64,000 nucleotides of DNA from NCBI GenBank assembly GCA_029168955.1, contig JAPDOI010000133.1:497001-561000 (forward strand). Direction: 5' to 3'. Every line of letters begins with the position of its first letter. The first letter of the stretch is position 1. Below the pieces are notes generated by a model. The model was not told the origin of the DNA, did no database searches, and worked only from the letters and a program-made list of their open reading frames with translations. Shown here in pieces: positions 11,713-22,700 of this stretch. This DNA comes from Aplectana chamaeleonis. Lineage: Eukaryota > Nematoda > Chromadorea > Rhabditida > Cosmocercidae. The translations under genes and the position numbers were made by a program.

Positions 11713-11853
11713 ATGTATGGCGTAGTTTATGCTCCCGCCGCCAAGCGGCGCGGCGAATTGCACTTTTTTATAATATTGATAAGTCGGCGCGGCACGATCG
11801 ATAATATAGAAATGCATTTCGCCGTAGCTCTTGGCGGAGGAAGTATAAATGGC
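11713..11853. repeat. Fold-back element between CHMP1 and ETFB
   Basis: TATGGCGTAGTTTATGCT and CCGCCGCCAAG on the left are matched in reverse by CTTGGCGGAGGAAG and TATAAATGGC on the right, so the segment can form an imperfect hairpin. Part of a related unit occurs near 3360-3400. The remainder of 11588-12262 is AT-rich and I see no gene in it. Confidence 0.5.
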
Positions 11854-12262
11854 TCCTATGACCTTTCAGGCATTTTTTCTTCTCTGTTATGTGTAATAAC
11901 ATTCAAAAAAATTCAATGGCGTTTTTCCTGTTTTCTTCCTTTTCCAAGTCTTGACATGAGAAATGTGCTTGTAAAGAGTTTTTTCAATTGTAAGAATGTG
12001 AAAGAAGTATTGTTATCATACCTTGTATATACTAATTCATTTGCCGAAACCAGATTTTTTTTTCGATTTAGATAGTAATAAAATAATGATTTTTTCTGTG
12101 TTTTTTCTCAATGATGGTTTTGGACCTTGGGATTTCATAGGTGTTATTGAAAGCTTTCAAAGAAATGTTCTGTCCAATTGTCTGGAATTTTTAAGGGATT
12201 GGCCTTTAGGGTAAGTAGTTTTGGGTAAGGGTATGACTTTTACTCTTACAGATATGAACTAT

Positions 12263-12457
12263 AGTTAGGTCTGTGGCTTTTTTCCCCGAACCAAGAAAAC
12301 ATTTAAATCTCACCTGCGGCTGGCGAAGCGGTCGCGTGCGCCGCCCTGCCTATCGCTTCAGGTCGAGAGAAGAGCGCGGCTGATCAGCTTACCATACCGC
12401 TAGCCGGCGATGAGATTTAAATGTTTTCTCTTGAGGAAACAAGCCAGGGACCTAACT
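12263..12457. mobile_element. MITE with AGTTAGGTC..GACCTAACT termini, second copy
   Basis: The left end AGTTAGGTCTGTGGCTT is inverted as AAGCCAGGGACCTAACT at the right. The subterminal arms carry AAAACATTTAAATCTCACC and its complement, followed by GC-rich GCTGGCG. This is the same family as 1863-2022, 13852-14058 and 16633-16755. AT-rich DNA with long A/T runs follows to about 12620. Confidence 0.75.
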
Positions 12458-12622
12458 GTATACCCATCATATACAATTCATATCAAAGCAAAAAATACAA
12501 AATTGAAAAATAAGTGAAGCGAAAGGTGAATAAAATTCAATATAATAAGCTATTATAAAGAAAAAAATTCAAAAAAAAAGTTAATTAATTAGTTAATAAA
12601 ATAAAAACTAAGTATACAAGTT

Positions 12623-13000
12623 CTATCCTTTTCGCTTATTTAACACAAACAAAAATACTGTTTCAATTTGTCCTTTCATAGTATAAGCTGCTATCCATTT
12701 CGGGATAAGAAGATCATTCAATTTCCAAATGTTGGACACCCCATAAGGTCGAAAAAATTTGAACCATAATTCGACAGGTGTCATGTAGGGTTTATACTCT
12801 GCTCCGCCCGCTGGGAACACCAGGAAAACGTCAGTTTTTCTCCGCGTCCGTAATGCCACACAAATGTCGCCTACAGTAAACTCAAAATCGAATTCGATGT
12901 CTCCGTAAGATTCCTCTTTCCCCAGATAGAATGCGTAACTTATGAGACCTTCGGCTCCATGCCCCGAAACGTCCGTCGTTTGTCCCGAGGTGCCGCGCAC
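12623..13000 (-). CDS. Unrecognised ORF, possibly a decayed exon
   Basis: The ORF has 125 codons from its first ATG and stays open upstream to about 13055 without another ATG. Its composition is protein-like, with motifs GLISYAFYLGKEESYGDIEF and VFLVFPAGGAEYKPYMTP. I do not recognise a family. No signal peptide or membrane segment is obvious. A MITE (12263-12457) and a fold-back element (13083-13247) flank it, so it may be the coding relic of a mobile element or a fragment of a lineage-specific gene. It is on the opposite strand to the flanking CHMP1 and ETFB genes. Confidence 0.25.
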   Translation of the reverse strand: MRGTSGQTTDVSGHGAEGLISYAFYLGKEESYGDIEFDFEFTVGDICVALRTRRKTDVFLVFPAGGAEYKPYMTPVELWFKFFRPYGVSNIWKLNDLLIPKWIAAYTMKGQIETVFLFVLNKRKG

Positions 13001-13082
13001 TACTAGTTGTTTGAACGTCTGGTTTTGCCCGAGATAACCTCCGTTTCTACCGAAACGCTTTGCGCTTGGATGCTATCTTAGC

Positions 13083-13247
13083 GGTGGGGGGGACTGTGGC
13101 GCGATGGACTTGACCACGCCCATTTCACTGTGCCGCGCTGAATTTGAGCACCTACCCGGGGTTTCCCTCCCCTGCCAAAATAAGGATTCGTTGCGGCACG
13201 GAAAATGAGCGTGGCCAAGTGCGGCACCCCAGTTGCCCCCCCCCCTC
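13083..13247. repeat. Fold-back element, GGCGTGGCCAAGTGC family
   Basis: The left arm (GACTTGACCACGCCCATTT, then GTGCCGCGC) is the reverse complement of the right arm (GCGGCACGGAAAATG, then CGTGGCCAAGTGCGGC). G-runs and C-runs bound it. Copies of the same arm occur at 14086-14243 and near 23470-23520. From 13260 to 13735 I see a minus-strand ORF made partly of this repeat and no recognisable gene. Confidence 0.6.
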
Positions 13248-13747
13248 TAAGATAGCACCTGCATTTGCCCCGAAAGAAATACAGACTGGATTGTCCCCGC
13301 GAGACATCCGCTGTTTGTTCAGAATTCGCCAGGAAATAGCGGAGCGTATTTTTTTTTCGCGGCGTCGAATTGCCTGTACATGGTGTAGTCACGGACGTCT
13401 CATAAGTTACGCCAGTTTTCCGGTTTTCTTTTTTAATATTTTTTGGGGGTTTTCGTGGGATATTCGATAGTTTACGCATGCCTTTAGTGTTCATAGAGGT
13501 TTAAGTTCGCCCCATTGATAGAACTATCAGAAAGCAGGATCCACTCCATGTATTTTCAAATAATGTTCTGTGGCCGCCTGTACTTTGTACATTGATCTGA
13601 TAAAATCTTAATCGATTCTGAAGCACGCTAGCTCCATCTTTTTGACATTCCTCCATTGTTGATAGGCTTTATGTTACCTTTTATATTGTCTATTCTTTTG
13701 CATAGGTTTTTTTCAATTTACTCAAAAAAATTCAGGAACCCAGCAGC

Positions 13748-16700
13748 ATGAGAGTTTTAGTTGGAGTCAAGCGTGTTATTGATTACGCAGTCAAGGTGAG
13801 TGGAGTTAGATTTGAAATTTATGGAGGAACATAGACTGATAAATTGTTAATGTTCTATGTTGTTTGGTACATTGAAATCTTACCCGTGTCTGGCGCGGGT
13901 GGTTGAAATCTCACCGGCGGCTGGCGATATGATCAACTGGTCAGCTGCGCTCTTCTCTCAGCCTGAATCGAATAGCGGGCCGGCGCACGCGTCCGCTGCG
14001 CCAGCCGCGGGTGAGATTTTAATGTTTTTTCTTGAGGACGCAAGCCACGGACCGAACTATATAGAAGGCGTATTCCGTGGCTATCGCAGCAGGGAGGGGG
14101 GAGGGATATCGCACTTGGCCACGACCATTTTTCTGTTCCGTAATGACTGTTCCAAACTGTAAGGGATGGGAAACCCCGGGTTGGTGTTCAAATTGCGCGG
14201 CGGACCGGGAAAATGGGCGTGGCCAAGTGCTCCCTCTGCTCCCATAGGATCCGTTTTCGCTAATATCTCGGGAACAACCAAGCGAATTCTTTTGAAACTT
14301 GGGTAATGTAACGGACCCTCAGTCATCTATCTTTTATGGAATGCTAGCTTTCATACTTTCTTCCCAATCGAGATTCTGGGAAGAGGGTGTGCGCAGGGAC
14401 CATGCTTTATCAAATCAGAATATAGGGGTTGTTTTAATAGTTCAAAGCAAAAACGAACATTCCTGTTGGATCAACCATTCACATGATTGGAGGATGATCC
14501 ATATTCATTTTTTGCTTGTCTAAGGTTCGTGTGAAGCCAGACAAGACCGGCGTGGTGACGGAAAATGTGCAGCACAGTATGAATCCTTTCGACGAAATCG
14601 CCTTGGAAGAAGCAGTTAAAATGAAAGAGAAGAAATTGGCGAAGGAGGTGGGCGATTCCGACCAGTTCTGTTGTAGATTATTGGTATTCGTGCTGGTTTC
14701 AGGTTGTAGCGATTTCGATGGGTGGACCAAAGTCCCAAGAAGTTCTCCGAACAGCACTAGCGAAGGGGGCAGACAAGGCGATTCACGTTGAGGTACTCTG
14801 TGGTTATCTGTGATTTTGAGGCCGTAGACATAAAATCGACATGGATCCAAGTGATACTTTGTGTTTCCTATTGAGGGTTGGCGCGAACTCGGTGCCATAT
14901 GTTGTAACATAGGTGAACCGAGTTTGCACCAACTTTCAATGGGGCAATGCAAAGTATCATTAGGATCCATGCCAACTGTATTTGAATGGGCTTAAAAGGT
15001 TTACTCAATCAATAGTGGTTTCGCAGTTATTTTCCGCACAAAAGAGTGAGGTGAATCCAATTTATGCAGGCCTTATTAGGACTTACCTTACATTTCCCGA
15101 AGGCTTTTATAAAATCATGTGTTAATAATTGTAGGCATTGGACACAGCATTGATAGTCCGTTTTCCAAATCCGCTAAGTGCCTCAGAGATTTACAGGAGA
15201 TTTATAAAAGTGGGCATTTTCATAGCTTGGGGTAGATAAAAGGGGTACACGAATGGCAATTCGTAGGGCGTTCCACAAATTTTCTCGGATTGAGCTTAAA
15301 ACTTGTTTCTAGGGGTTGTTTTGGGTGCTGATTACGAATATGAGGTCCATTTGTCAATATTTATGAGGTCCATTTGTCAATATCTGAAAAAAATCCGTCT
15401 CATTCGGTTCGAAGCTTCAAAATGTGGAAATTCCGCTGGTCAAACGCGAGTTTTGACGATTTCGAGAATGTTACGATCGAATCGTTCTAAAACTCCTACA
15501 TAGGAGTCATTTTGGCTGCGTAACATAAACCTGTGGTCGGTTTATCGATTGTCCTTGGATTACGGTATGTGACGGTGGGTATACGGTAGCCTGGTCGAAG
15601 TATCATAATTGACTCAAAATTACACTGTGGGTGTTGTTTGGGACGCTGAACACGAGTTTGAGGTCCATTTTTTAATTTTCGAAAGTGTAGGGTAAGTAAA
15701 GCCAATTAAACGGCATTATGCCTACCGTAATCTACAGTAACCCTAAGTCTGGCGACGAATAGACCCCAGATTCGGGTTTAGCGCCCAAAATAACCCTCAG
15801 TTGCAAATTTTGAGCCGAACCCGAAAAAAAATCTCTCAACACCCCAAAAAATTTTTTAGTTTTACCTTTTACCTTCAAAAATTATAAAATATTTAAAAAC
15901 TTTCTTCACTTTTTTTGAAGCAGTGAAAATGCTATTGACCTACAGCAACGACAACATGGTTTTCCAAATCGCTACGGGAAGTTTAAAGCAGTCCCTAGTG
16001 AGTGATGAGAATTTCGATTTGCTCTATAGAGGATAGGAGACCAGCATTTCTGCTCACATTTCAATGCAGTAAAGATGAACGAGTTTGAAATATCATGAAT
16101 TTATTGGAGTAGTTATGATCATAGAGCGTTAGAAGCCACATAGTGAGACTGTGGGTCATTATGGGTCAAGCGTGCATTGGCACAGTTTTTCTGACAAAAA
16201 AAATTTCCCCAGCTATTGATAGTGTTTTCAATGACTGCTGGTAATTCTTCTATCTATAAGTAATTATTCACTTCACAATTTAAGGTCTTATTCTTCCTCG
16301 AAGTATTTTCATTGTGATCTATTTTTTAGGTACCCGATGCTGAGGTTAGCAAGCTGGAACCGCTGCATGTGGCCAAGGTGTTCCAGAAAATTGTCGACAA
16401 GGAGAAGTTCGATGTAGTCTTCCTGGGAAAGCAGGTATTTGAAAGGTTTCTTTCAGGTTCTCATATTGGGGAGAGAGTCTCAAGAACGAGTAGGTGATAT
16501 ATTTAGGCGATTGATGATGACTGCTGTCAAACAGCTCCACTTCTCGCAGGATTGTTAGACTGGCCACAAGCGTTGTACGCTAGCAAGGTGACGATGTTTT
16601 TGAAAATTGTTCTAGTTTTTCTTTATACATACAGTTAGGTTCGCGGTTGCCCCGTAAAAAAAGCATTTGAATCTCACCTGCAGTTGGCGCGGGCGGTTTA

Positions 16701-19234
16701 AATCTCACCGGCGGCTGACGATATGGAAAGCTGATCAGCTGCTCTCTTATTGATAAATATTTAGACACCCAAGTTCTTGATTTTTCAAGAATATTTTGTA
16801 TATATATTTGCCCATTCAGGTCGAAAAGGCTGATGAGGGCCATTTGCAAGTGACGAGGGAAATTGATGGTGGTTTGGATACAATTAAGGTGAGACAGTTT
16901 TCAAGTTTATGAGGCATTAAATGCAAAAAAAAATTTCAAATCCAATTTCAGATTAAAATACCCGCGGTTTTATCAGCTGATTTGCGTTTGAATGAGCCCA
17001 GATACGCCACATTGCCAAATATCATGAAAGCTAAAAAGAAGCCAATGGAGAAGCTGAAGGCGGCTGATCTGGGCGTCGATTTGACGCCGCAGACGAAAAC
17101 CTTAGAGGTGAGCTGTTATACGGAGGTTATCTTCGAAAGGGGAGGGGGACATGATTTGGCGAGCGGTCGCGTCGCGTGCCAATAGGGGCGCCTTTTGTTA
17201 GCGAGATGTGGATGCTCGTGGCAGATTTGAATCTAGGCTCTACCGATGTAAGACATGAAAATATAGTCTGGGGTGGCCGTCTCGTGGCGCCAAACTGTGA
17301 GAAGACTGGGCGGATCAGAGGAAAGGATTAAGCAGCGCTATTGGCCATCGAAGAGGCGTCGACCAATAGCAGTGCTCAGCCCTTCCCTCCGATCCGCCCA
17401 CTCTCATCACTGTTTGGCGCCCTCAGACGACCAGCGTATCTCCTCACTGTTTGGCGCCCTAAGGCGACCAACGTAGAGTCCGTGTCATTCGACTGGGAAG
17501 TTGCGACGCAGCCACGGGGCGTGCGGTTTGTAGTTAGATTTATTTGTAGGGAGGTTTGTTCGAGTTTAGCCCTAAAAGATATGGAAATCGGGCTAATTTG
17601 GATTTCGACGCGTGCGACCAATCACTAGACCCTTCCGTTAATGGTTGGTGTGAGGTGTGTCTCAGGCGATTATCGGCCCCGAGCCGCCTGACAGTTCGGC
17701 TCGTTTTTCCAATCTGCGAATCGGCTCCTGTTGCTGTCCGGGCCACTGCTTTTGCTTTCCGGGCCACTGCTGTTGCTGTCCGGGCTATTCCGGTTGGCCC
17801 GAACAGCAACAGCAGTAGCCCGGAGCAGGGATGAGCGGAATAAAAATATGAAATTTCGGAAATCGGTTTTCGGGTATCGGAACAGAAATTTTTTCCTCGG
17901 GTTTCGGAAATCGGGCGCGAAACGCCTGAAAATGCGCGGAAATGCGGTTTTCGGAACGCGAAACGCGGAATGATTCAGAATTCATCTGATTTTCTCTTCC
18001 GTCGCAGATTACCCGATATTTTCGCATTCCGCAGCGTTTTTGCGGTTTTCGGAATGCGGAACGCGGAATGCCAAAAATGCGCGAAACTGCTGGTTTCGGA
18101 ACGCGAAACGCGGAATTCCGCTCATCCCTGGCCCGGAGATTGGGAGAACGAGCCGAACTGTCAGGCGGATCCGATTTCTAATCGGTGCGGCTCGGGGCCG
18201 AGAATCGCCTGAGGTGATCGCGCTTGTTCTGAAAAGTGCAACTAGGACGTTTCCGATGAAAGGGGTTATACGCATATCGTTCGTGTCATTCTATCTGGAA
18301 GCCGCGACGCAGCTACGTATCGCGCGGTCTTGGTAGAAGCTTGTTCTCCCTCTAAAGAGAGGGGCATCCGTTTTGATCCCCGAAAATGAATGAATACTGT
18401 GGATTTTAGTGAGTTCGGTCGCGTCGCGGTAATCGCTGGATGAGAGCGAGCTGTCTTTGGTTAGCGATTACCGCGACGCTGCCGTTCGCGTCGAGTTTGG
18501 AAGATTAGGCTTACTCGATCGTATGGATTACGCTCATATTGTCGGTTACAAATAAATTTGGGAGCAGCGATGATGCTATGTGACACGCGTGGGTATGTAA
18601 AGATATCGATTGATTGATTTTGCGCACTAAATCAGCGTCCCGGATCCCAGATAGAGTGACAAGGACAGCTATCAATACTCGGAGTGAATTTTATTGCTGT
18701 CGGTCGCATGCGTGTGCGCGCGTACGCTGCGTCTCTCTATGTTCCAAGCATTCTTGCCGTCTCTCCCTTCGCTCCACACAAGCACGCGAAGAAACAAACT
18801 AAATTTGTCTCCGAAACAGGGGATAAGCGTAGAAGTGAAACTGAAAATAACTTACTGAAAACAGTTTCTGGGCTGAGTTCACGAAAAGGGAGGAGTCTCG
18901 GACCAGTTCGGCTGGCTGAACACGACGTGGAGGAAAGTCGCTGCGTTAGTCTATTTGTTGAAGCACCCCCGCATCGCGTCCAGCCAAGCTCGTCCTGGAC
19001 GCCGCTATTTTCGTGCATTAGGTCGACAAGTCTTCAATTTTCTTCATGAAGTTGTAATAGTATGTAAAATTATTAATTTTCTTCATGAAGTTGTAATTAT
19101 ATGTAAAATTATTGATTTTTAAGTAATCTGTTCTCTAGGTCACTGATCCTCCCTCGCGTAAAGCTGGTGGATTCGTCGATGATGTGCCCGATCTGATCGC
19201 GAAGCTGAAGGAGAAGGGTTTTATTAAGGCTTAA
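13748..19234 (+). CDS. etfb: Electron transfer flavoprotein beta subunit
   Basis: ETFB pairs with ETFA in the mitochondrial matrix and passes electrons from acyl-CoA dehydrogenases to ETF-QO; it binds AMP. Eight exons: 13748-13795, 14525-14647, 14703-14792, 16330-16434, 16507-16587, 16820-16888, 16952-17107 and 19139-19234, totalling 255 aa, the human length. All introns are GT-AG and every join keeps frame. Visible family motifs are [12 protein letters not shown] at the N-terminus, KHSMNPF-like [31 protein letters not shown], and the signature [19 protein letters not shown] (about 184-202), which holds the dehydrogenase recognition loop and the lysines methylated in mammals. An acceptor TTCAG ends at 13735, 12 nt before the ATG, fitting trans-splicing. 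Introns 1, 3, 5 and 7 contain fold-back or MITE insertions. A possible poly(A) signal AATAAA is at 19457. Confidence 0.96.
13852..14058. mobile_element. MITE of the AGTTAGGTCC family in ETFB intron 1, left end eroded
   Basis: The right end CTTGAGGACGCAAGCCACGGACCGAACT matches this family's terminus in pieces (CTTGAGGA, GCCACGGACC). Internal TGAAATCTCACCGGCGGCTGGCG is inverted near the right as CGCCAGCCGCGGGTGAGATTTT. The left terminus is degenerate. Central TGATCAACTGGTCAGCTG resembles the centre of the copy at 16633-16755. Confidence 0.65.
14086..14243. repeat. Fold-back element in ETFB intron 1, GGCGTGGCCAAGTGC family
   Basis: AGCAGGGAGG followed by GCACTTGGCCACG on the left is inverted as CGTGGCCAAGTGCTCCCT followed by CTGCT on the right. 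Between the arms are GGGAAACCCCGG and GCGCGGCGGACCGG. This is the same family as 13083-13247. Confidence 0.6.
14840..14971. repeat. Hairpin with about 55-bp stem in ETFB intron 3
   Basis: CATGGATCC, GATACTTTG, GTTGG and AACTCGGT on the left occur in reverse complement on the right as ACCGAGTT, CCAAC, CAAAGTATC and GGATCCATG, in mirrored order. The stem is imperfect, around 55 bp, with a short loop containing ATATGTTGTAACAT, itself a small palindrome. A transcript of intron 3 would fold into a long hairpin. Confidence 0.7.
16633..16755. mobile_element. Truncated MITE of the AGTTAGGTCC family in ETFB intron 5
   Basis: It starts AGTTAGGTTCGCGGTTG and continues AAGCATTTGAATCTCACC, GGCGCGGGCGG, CACCGGCGGCTG and TGATCAGCTG, as in the sister copies. 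It then stops in unrelated AT-rich DNA without the right terminus. Confidence 0.6.
17283..17440. repeat. Fold-back element in ETFB intron 7
   Basis: GGCGCCAAACTGTGAG, GGGCGGATC and GCTATTGG on the left are inverted on the right as CCAATAGC, GATCCGCCC and CTCATCACTGTTTGGCGCC. A second TCACTGTTTGGCGCCCT follows at about 17441-17462, suggesting a partly duplicated right end. Confidence 0.65.
17662..18213. mobile_element. MITE with TCAGGCGATT termini, copy 2, interrupted
   Basis: The ends TCAGGCGATTATCGGCCCC and GGGGCCGAGAATCGCCTGA are inverted repeats. The interior repeats GTTGCTGTCCGGGCC as in the copy at 88-326. This copy is split at 17826 by a smaller element with its own inverted ends. Copy 1 lacks the insertion. 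It is in ETFB intron 7. Confidence 0.78.
17826..18130. mobile_element. hAT-like MITE nested in the TCAGGCGATT element
   Basis: The termini CAGGGATGAGCGGAAT and ATTCCGCTCATCCCTG are a perfect 16-bp inverted repeat. The element is flanked on both sides by GCCCGGAG (17818-17825 and 18131-18138), an 8-bp target duplication. CAGGG-type ends with an 8-bp duplication are the hallmark of the hAT superfamily. The 305-bp interior is made of TTTCGGAA/GAACGCGAAACGCGGAA motifs and has no transposase, so it is non-autonomous. A degenerate relative is at 9000-9520. Confidence 0.85.
18421..18481. repeat. Short hairpin, 17-bp perfect stem
   Basis: GCGTCGCGGTAATCGCT is followed about 27 bases later by its exact complement AGCGATTACCGCGACGC. 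It lies in ETFB intron 7. Confidence 0.7.
18640..18830. repeat. Dispersed repeat (AACAAACTAAATTTGTCTC family)
   Basis: The segment with CGCATGCGTGTGCGCG, a run of CTCTCCCTTCGCTC and GAAACAAACTAAATTTGTC recurs in the opposite orientation at 25675-25815, and in more diverged form at 34870-35015 and 39950-40058. No coding content is evident. Probably a short interspersed element. Confidence 0.5.
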
Positions 19235-19456
19235 CCTCACGCTTCCCCTCTTCTTCAATCACAATCTTCCGTTGACATAGGTCTGTCTGCCTCTTCGTCT
19301 GCCTTTCTACTCCCGTGTTCCTCACAATGTATGCCTTTTATCACCGATTTTTAGGTTGTAGTAGGGATAGTGATGTAGTTGCATAAGAGAGTTCACGCCA
19401 TCGTGTCCCCCTAAATGTGTGTATCGATTACGGTTGTCAATTTGAACAGTTTTTAT

Positions 19457-19470
19457 AATAAATATTTATT
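19457..19470. terminator. Palindromic poly(A) signal shared by ETFB and the HMG20 gene
   Basis: AATAAATATTTATT is a perfect 14-bp palindrome and offers AATAAA on both strands. It lies 223 bp past the ETFB stop and 251 bp past the stop of the convergent HMG20 gene, distances typical of nematode 3' UTRs. Use by both genes is inferred from position. Confidence 0.55.
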
Positions 19471-19720
19471 ATTCTGATTGAAAAGGTGGTGGAAAATAAC
19501 GGATTGAAAGTGAGATCTTGACGTTATTTTTTCTTCTACTAGGGTGGCACTTGTAACAACAATATGCTTGATAACACTAACTGCTTAAGACCGATAGTAA
19601 AGGAGAAAGACAACAAACAATTATTGAAAATCAGGACAATTGACAAAAAACTATAACAACACGAGGTGGGTGTGCACCGCCTCTTGCTCCGCCCACTTTG
19701 AGAATAAACGCGGACAGGCG

Positions 19721-22700
19721 CTATTTATGTACAAGGAACGACGCGCTGTGGATCACATCCTTGACCGCTTGAAGCACATCGTCATCAGGAGCGTCACCAT
19801 CGGCCAGCTTCGTTAGAAACGCCACCATCTCGTCGGCGTTATGGATTCCATATTCTGATGGAAAAATCGATAAAATCTTAGGTCTAATAACGTAATAAGG
19901 AGTGCAATGGTTCAGACATTCAACTTCACTAACAGTGATCTAAAATGGAAAAAAACTGTCTCCAATGTGAGGATTTAGAATCAGCACCTATCCAATCCTA
20001 CTTGTTGACAGCAGGTTGAAAGGATGTCATAATCGCATGAGCCCTTTCTCACAATTGCAAAATATTGGCGCGAAACACCTGCATGTCGCCGCGAGACACC
20101 CGCGTATCGTCTGCTTGTTCACATCCTATTCTGCACGAATGGGGTCCTATTTGACAGCAAAAAATGAGCGAAATACCGGGACTATTGGGCAGGAACTGAT
20201 GATAAATGATTTCAGAATTTTCTCGCATTTTCCATCGAAAAACAGCATTTCCGCATTTTTCGCGCGTTTTGCCCGCGATTTCCACAACCCATAAGAAAAT
20301 TTAGAAAAAGAACAGGCGGCCAACAGGCATCTGCTTCGAGGCGATTGGCAGGCTTCTCGGGGCGATAGGCAGGCCTCTCGGGGCGGTAGGAAAGTTCTCC
20401 TTAATGGCAGCAATTATCAACAAAAAAAGCGCCGATTTGGCTATCAGAAGATGCTATTTTTAAGAGCTATTGACAACTTCGACTTTGCCAAGGGTGCGGC
20501 CCTGTAGATCCCCAATGTGATCTTAGTTGTCGACAGCAAGTCTGAGATCGCCCACGACACGTTGCAAGCAAGAAACTTCCATAGAATGTGGACATCTGTT
20601 CGATAGCACACCAAATGCGAGACAATACGAATAGGCTTATTACAAGCCGGTCTTGCGAGGCGACAGGCAGGTCATTCGCTGCGAAAACGCTTAGTTTGTC
20701 AATAGGAAGCTATTTATGATATGACCTCCTATCCACCTGCTGTAGACAACTGAGACTGCCTGAATGAGCAGTCCATAGCATGAGTGTAGACTTTGAATGT
20801 TTCGCTGGAGGTGACACAATAGAATGTGAAAAGGCGGTCAACAGGAAGGTGTTTCGGGGCAATAGGCAGGTCTTTCGAGGCAACAAATCGTTTTTTTGCG
20901 GGAGAAACGACCAGTGAAGGATGTAAACTGCAGGTGGTCCATGATTTGATATCGCCTTATTGATCTGCTGTCCACAACTGAACAACAGCCAGGAAAAGTT
21001 CCCCCAATTCGACATTTGGAGTATACACTATACTGAACATTGCAATTATATATAAGAAAGTGCATGCCGTAGATTTCTAATCTCTACCGCGCTTGAAAAG
21101 AAAACACCTTTTTTCTTTTTGTCTGTAATTACGACCCCGGGGTCACGTTAACTCAAAAAATTACCTTTCACGGTATCGCTCAAACCCGCTCGTAGCACTC
21201 TCATCCAGCCATCTATCACACGATCGGCATCCTTACACGCCTTCTTGTCTGAAACAAACATAGGATATGGCCCTCAAAGTCGGATCTAACCCGAGATCAA
21301 AAACTGACCATCCGCGATCTGCGACTCCAGCTCAATATTATTCTTCTGCATTTTTGCTATAGTCGTCTGCATAGCCTCCTTCTCTGCCTCCGCAACACTG
21401 ATTTCACGGCGAAGCGATCGCAGTTGAGTTTCTCGAGCTGAAAGTATAACTGAATACACGGCATAAACAGAAAAAAAATCGATAAAAAGTACTCACTCTT
21501 ATTATAATTCAAAAACTCAGAGCTGAAGATGGAAATATTCGAGTTCGGCATTGTCGGAACCACGGTTTTAGACTGAGCAGATCTCTTAAAAAACATAGAT
21601 ATTGGATTAGAACTTTAAAGAAAACAATGAGAAGTCTACGAACCCTGCTCTTCGGCTCGGTTTTCACTTTGGCTTTGCTATCTTCAGCAAATGTCTCCTC
21701 CAGATCCAGCGACTCATCGAACTCCTCCGCACTATCCACACCCAGCTTGCGCCGCTGTTTTCGCATCCGGATGATTTCTTCTTTCTTTGCTGGAATATGG
21801 CTAATTTCCGTCTGTTAATTCTAAGTGAATTGTTTTCTCGAAATATAATCAATTTCAATGAAAAGTGTCTTTTCGAAGCACTTTTTTTTGAACACAAAAT
21901 TCGAGTATGTCCTCGAGAGTCGCCATATTTTCAGTGTACTCCAAGCTACATATAGGCCTCTCTTAGACCTTCGCATCAGAAAAACTGAAAAAAAAACTGT
22001 TTTGAATTAAGTCCAAAACACTTCTGTGAGAGTTAATTAGGGTGCTGAACGCGGGTCCATGTCCATTTGTCGATATTTTTGGGTGTACTGTAGGTTACGG
22101 TGGAAAGTATATACATTAGCTATGGCGTACAAAAACCGTCCGAAAAACTGAAACTTACCCATAAACTCCTTGTAGTGTTCTGTCTGCTCATAAGCCTTCA
22201 GCTCGGCTTGATACTGTTCACGCTCTTTGGCAGCAAGATCGAGAAACGGCTATAATAACACAGGGAATGAGTTACTGTCATCATTTCAATTCATTTAATA
22301 CTCTGCATTAGGCGTGCGTGAGATAAAGAGCTAGCGCGATCAAAAGTTTGCCATATAATGAGACTTCCAGGTTCTTATCAGATCTTCATAAGTGGAATAG
22401 GGGATCTCTACACACAGGGGGAGGAACTGACCAGTTTTTGCGATTCGACACGCCACGCTACATAACTCCAGCGAAGTGGTCCCGAGTGGAATTAGAGCCA
22501 CAAAAGAGCCCCTATCCCTTCAGAGCTATTTGCAGGAATTTGCGTTATAATAACGGTTTCAGCATACTGTGGGGCAAGCCGAGCGCAACTGCGGACATCG
22601 CGATTCCACTAAAAAAAAGTTTACCTGGCGCTCTTCCTGCGACAGTGATTGCCATTCTGTGGCCAATGCAACATTGATGCTTTTCTGATCGCCTCCCTGC

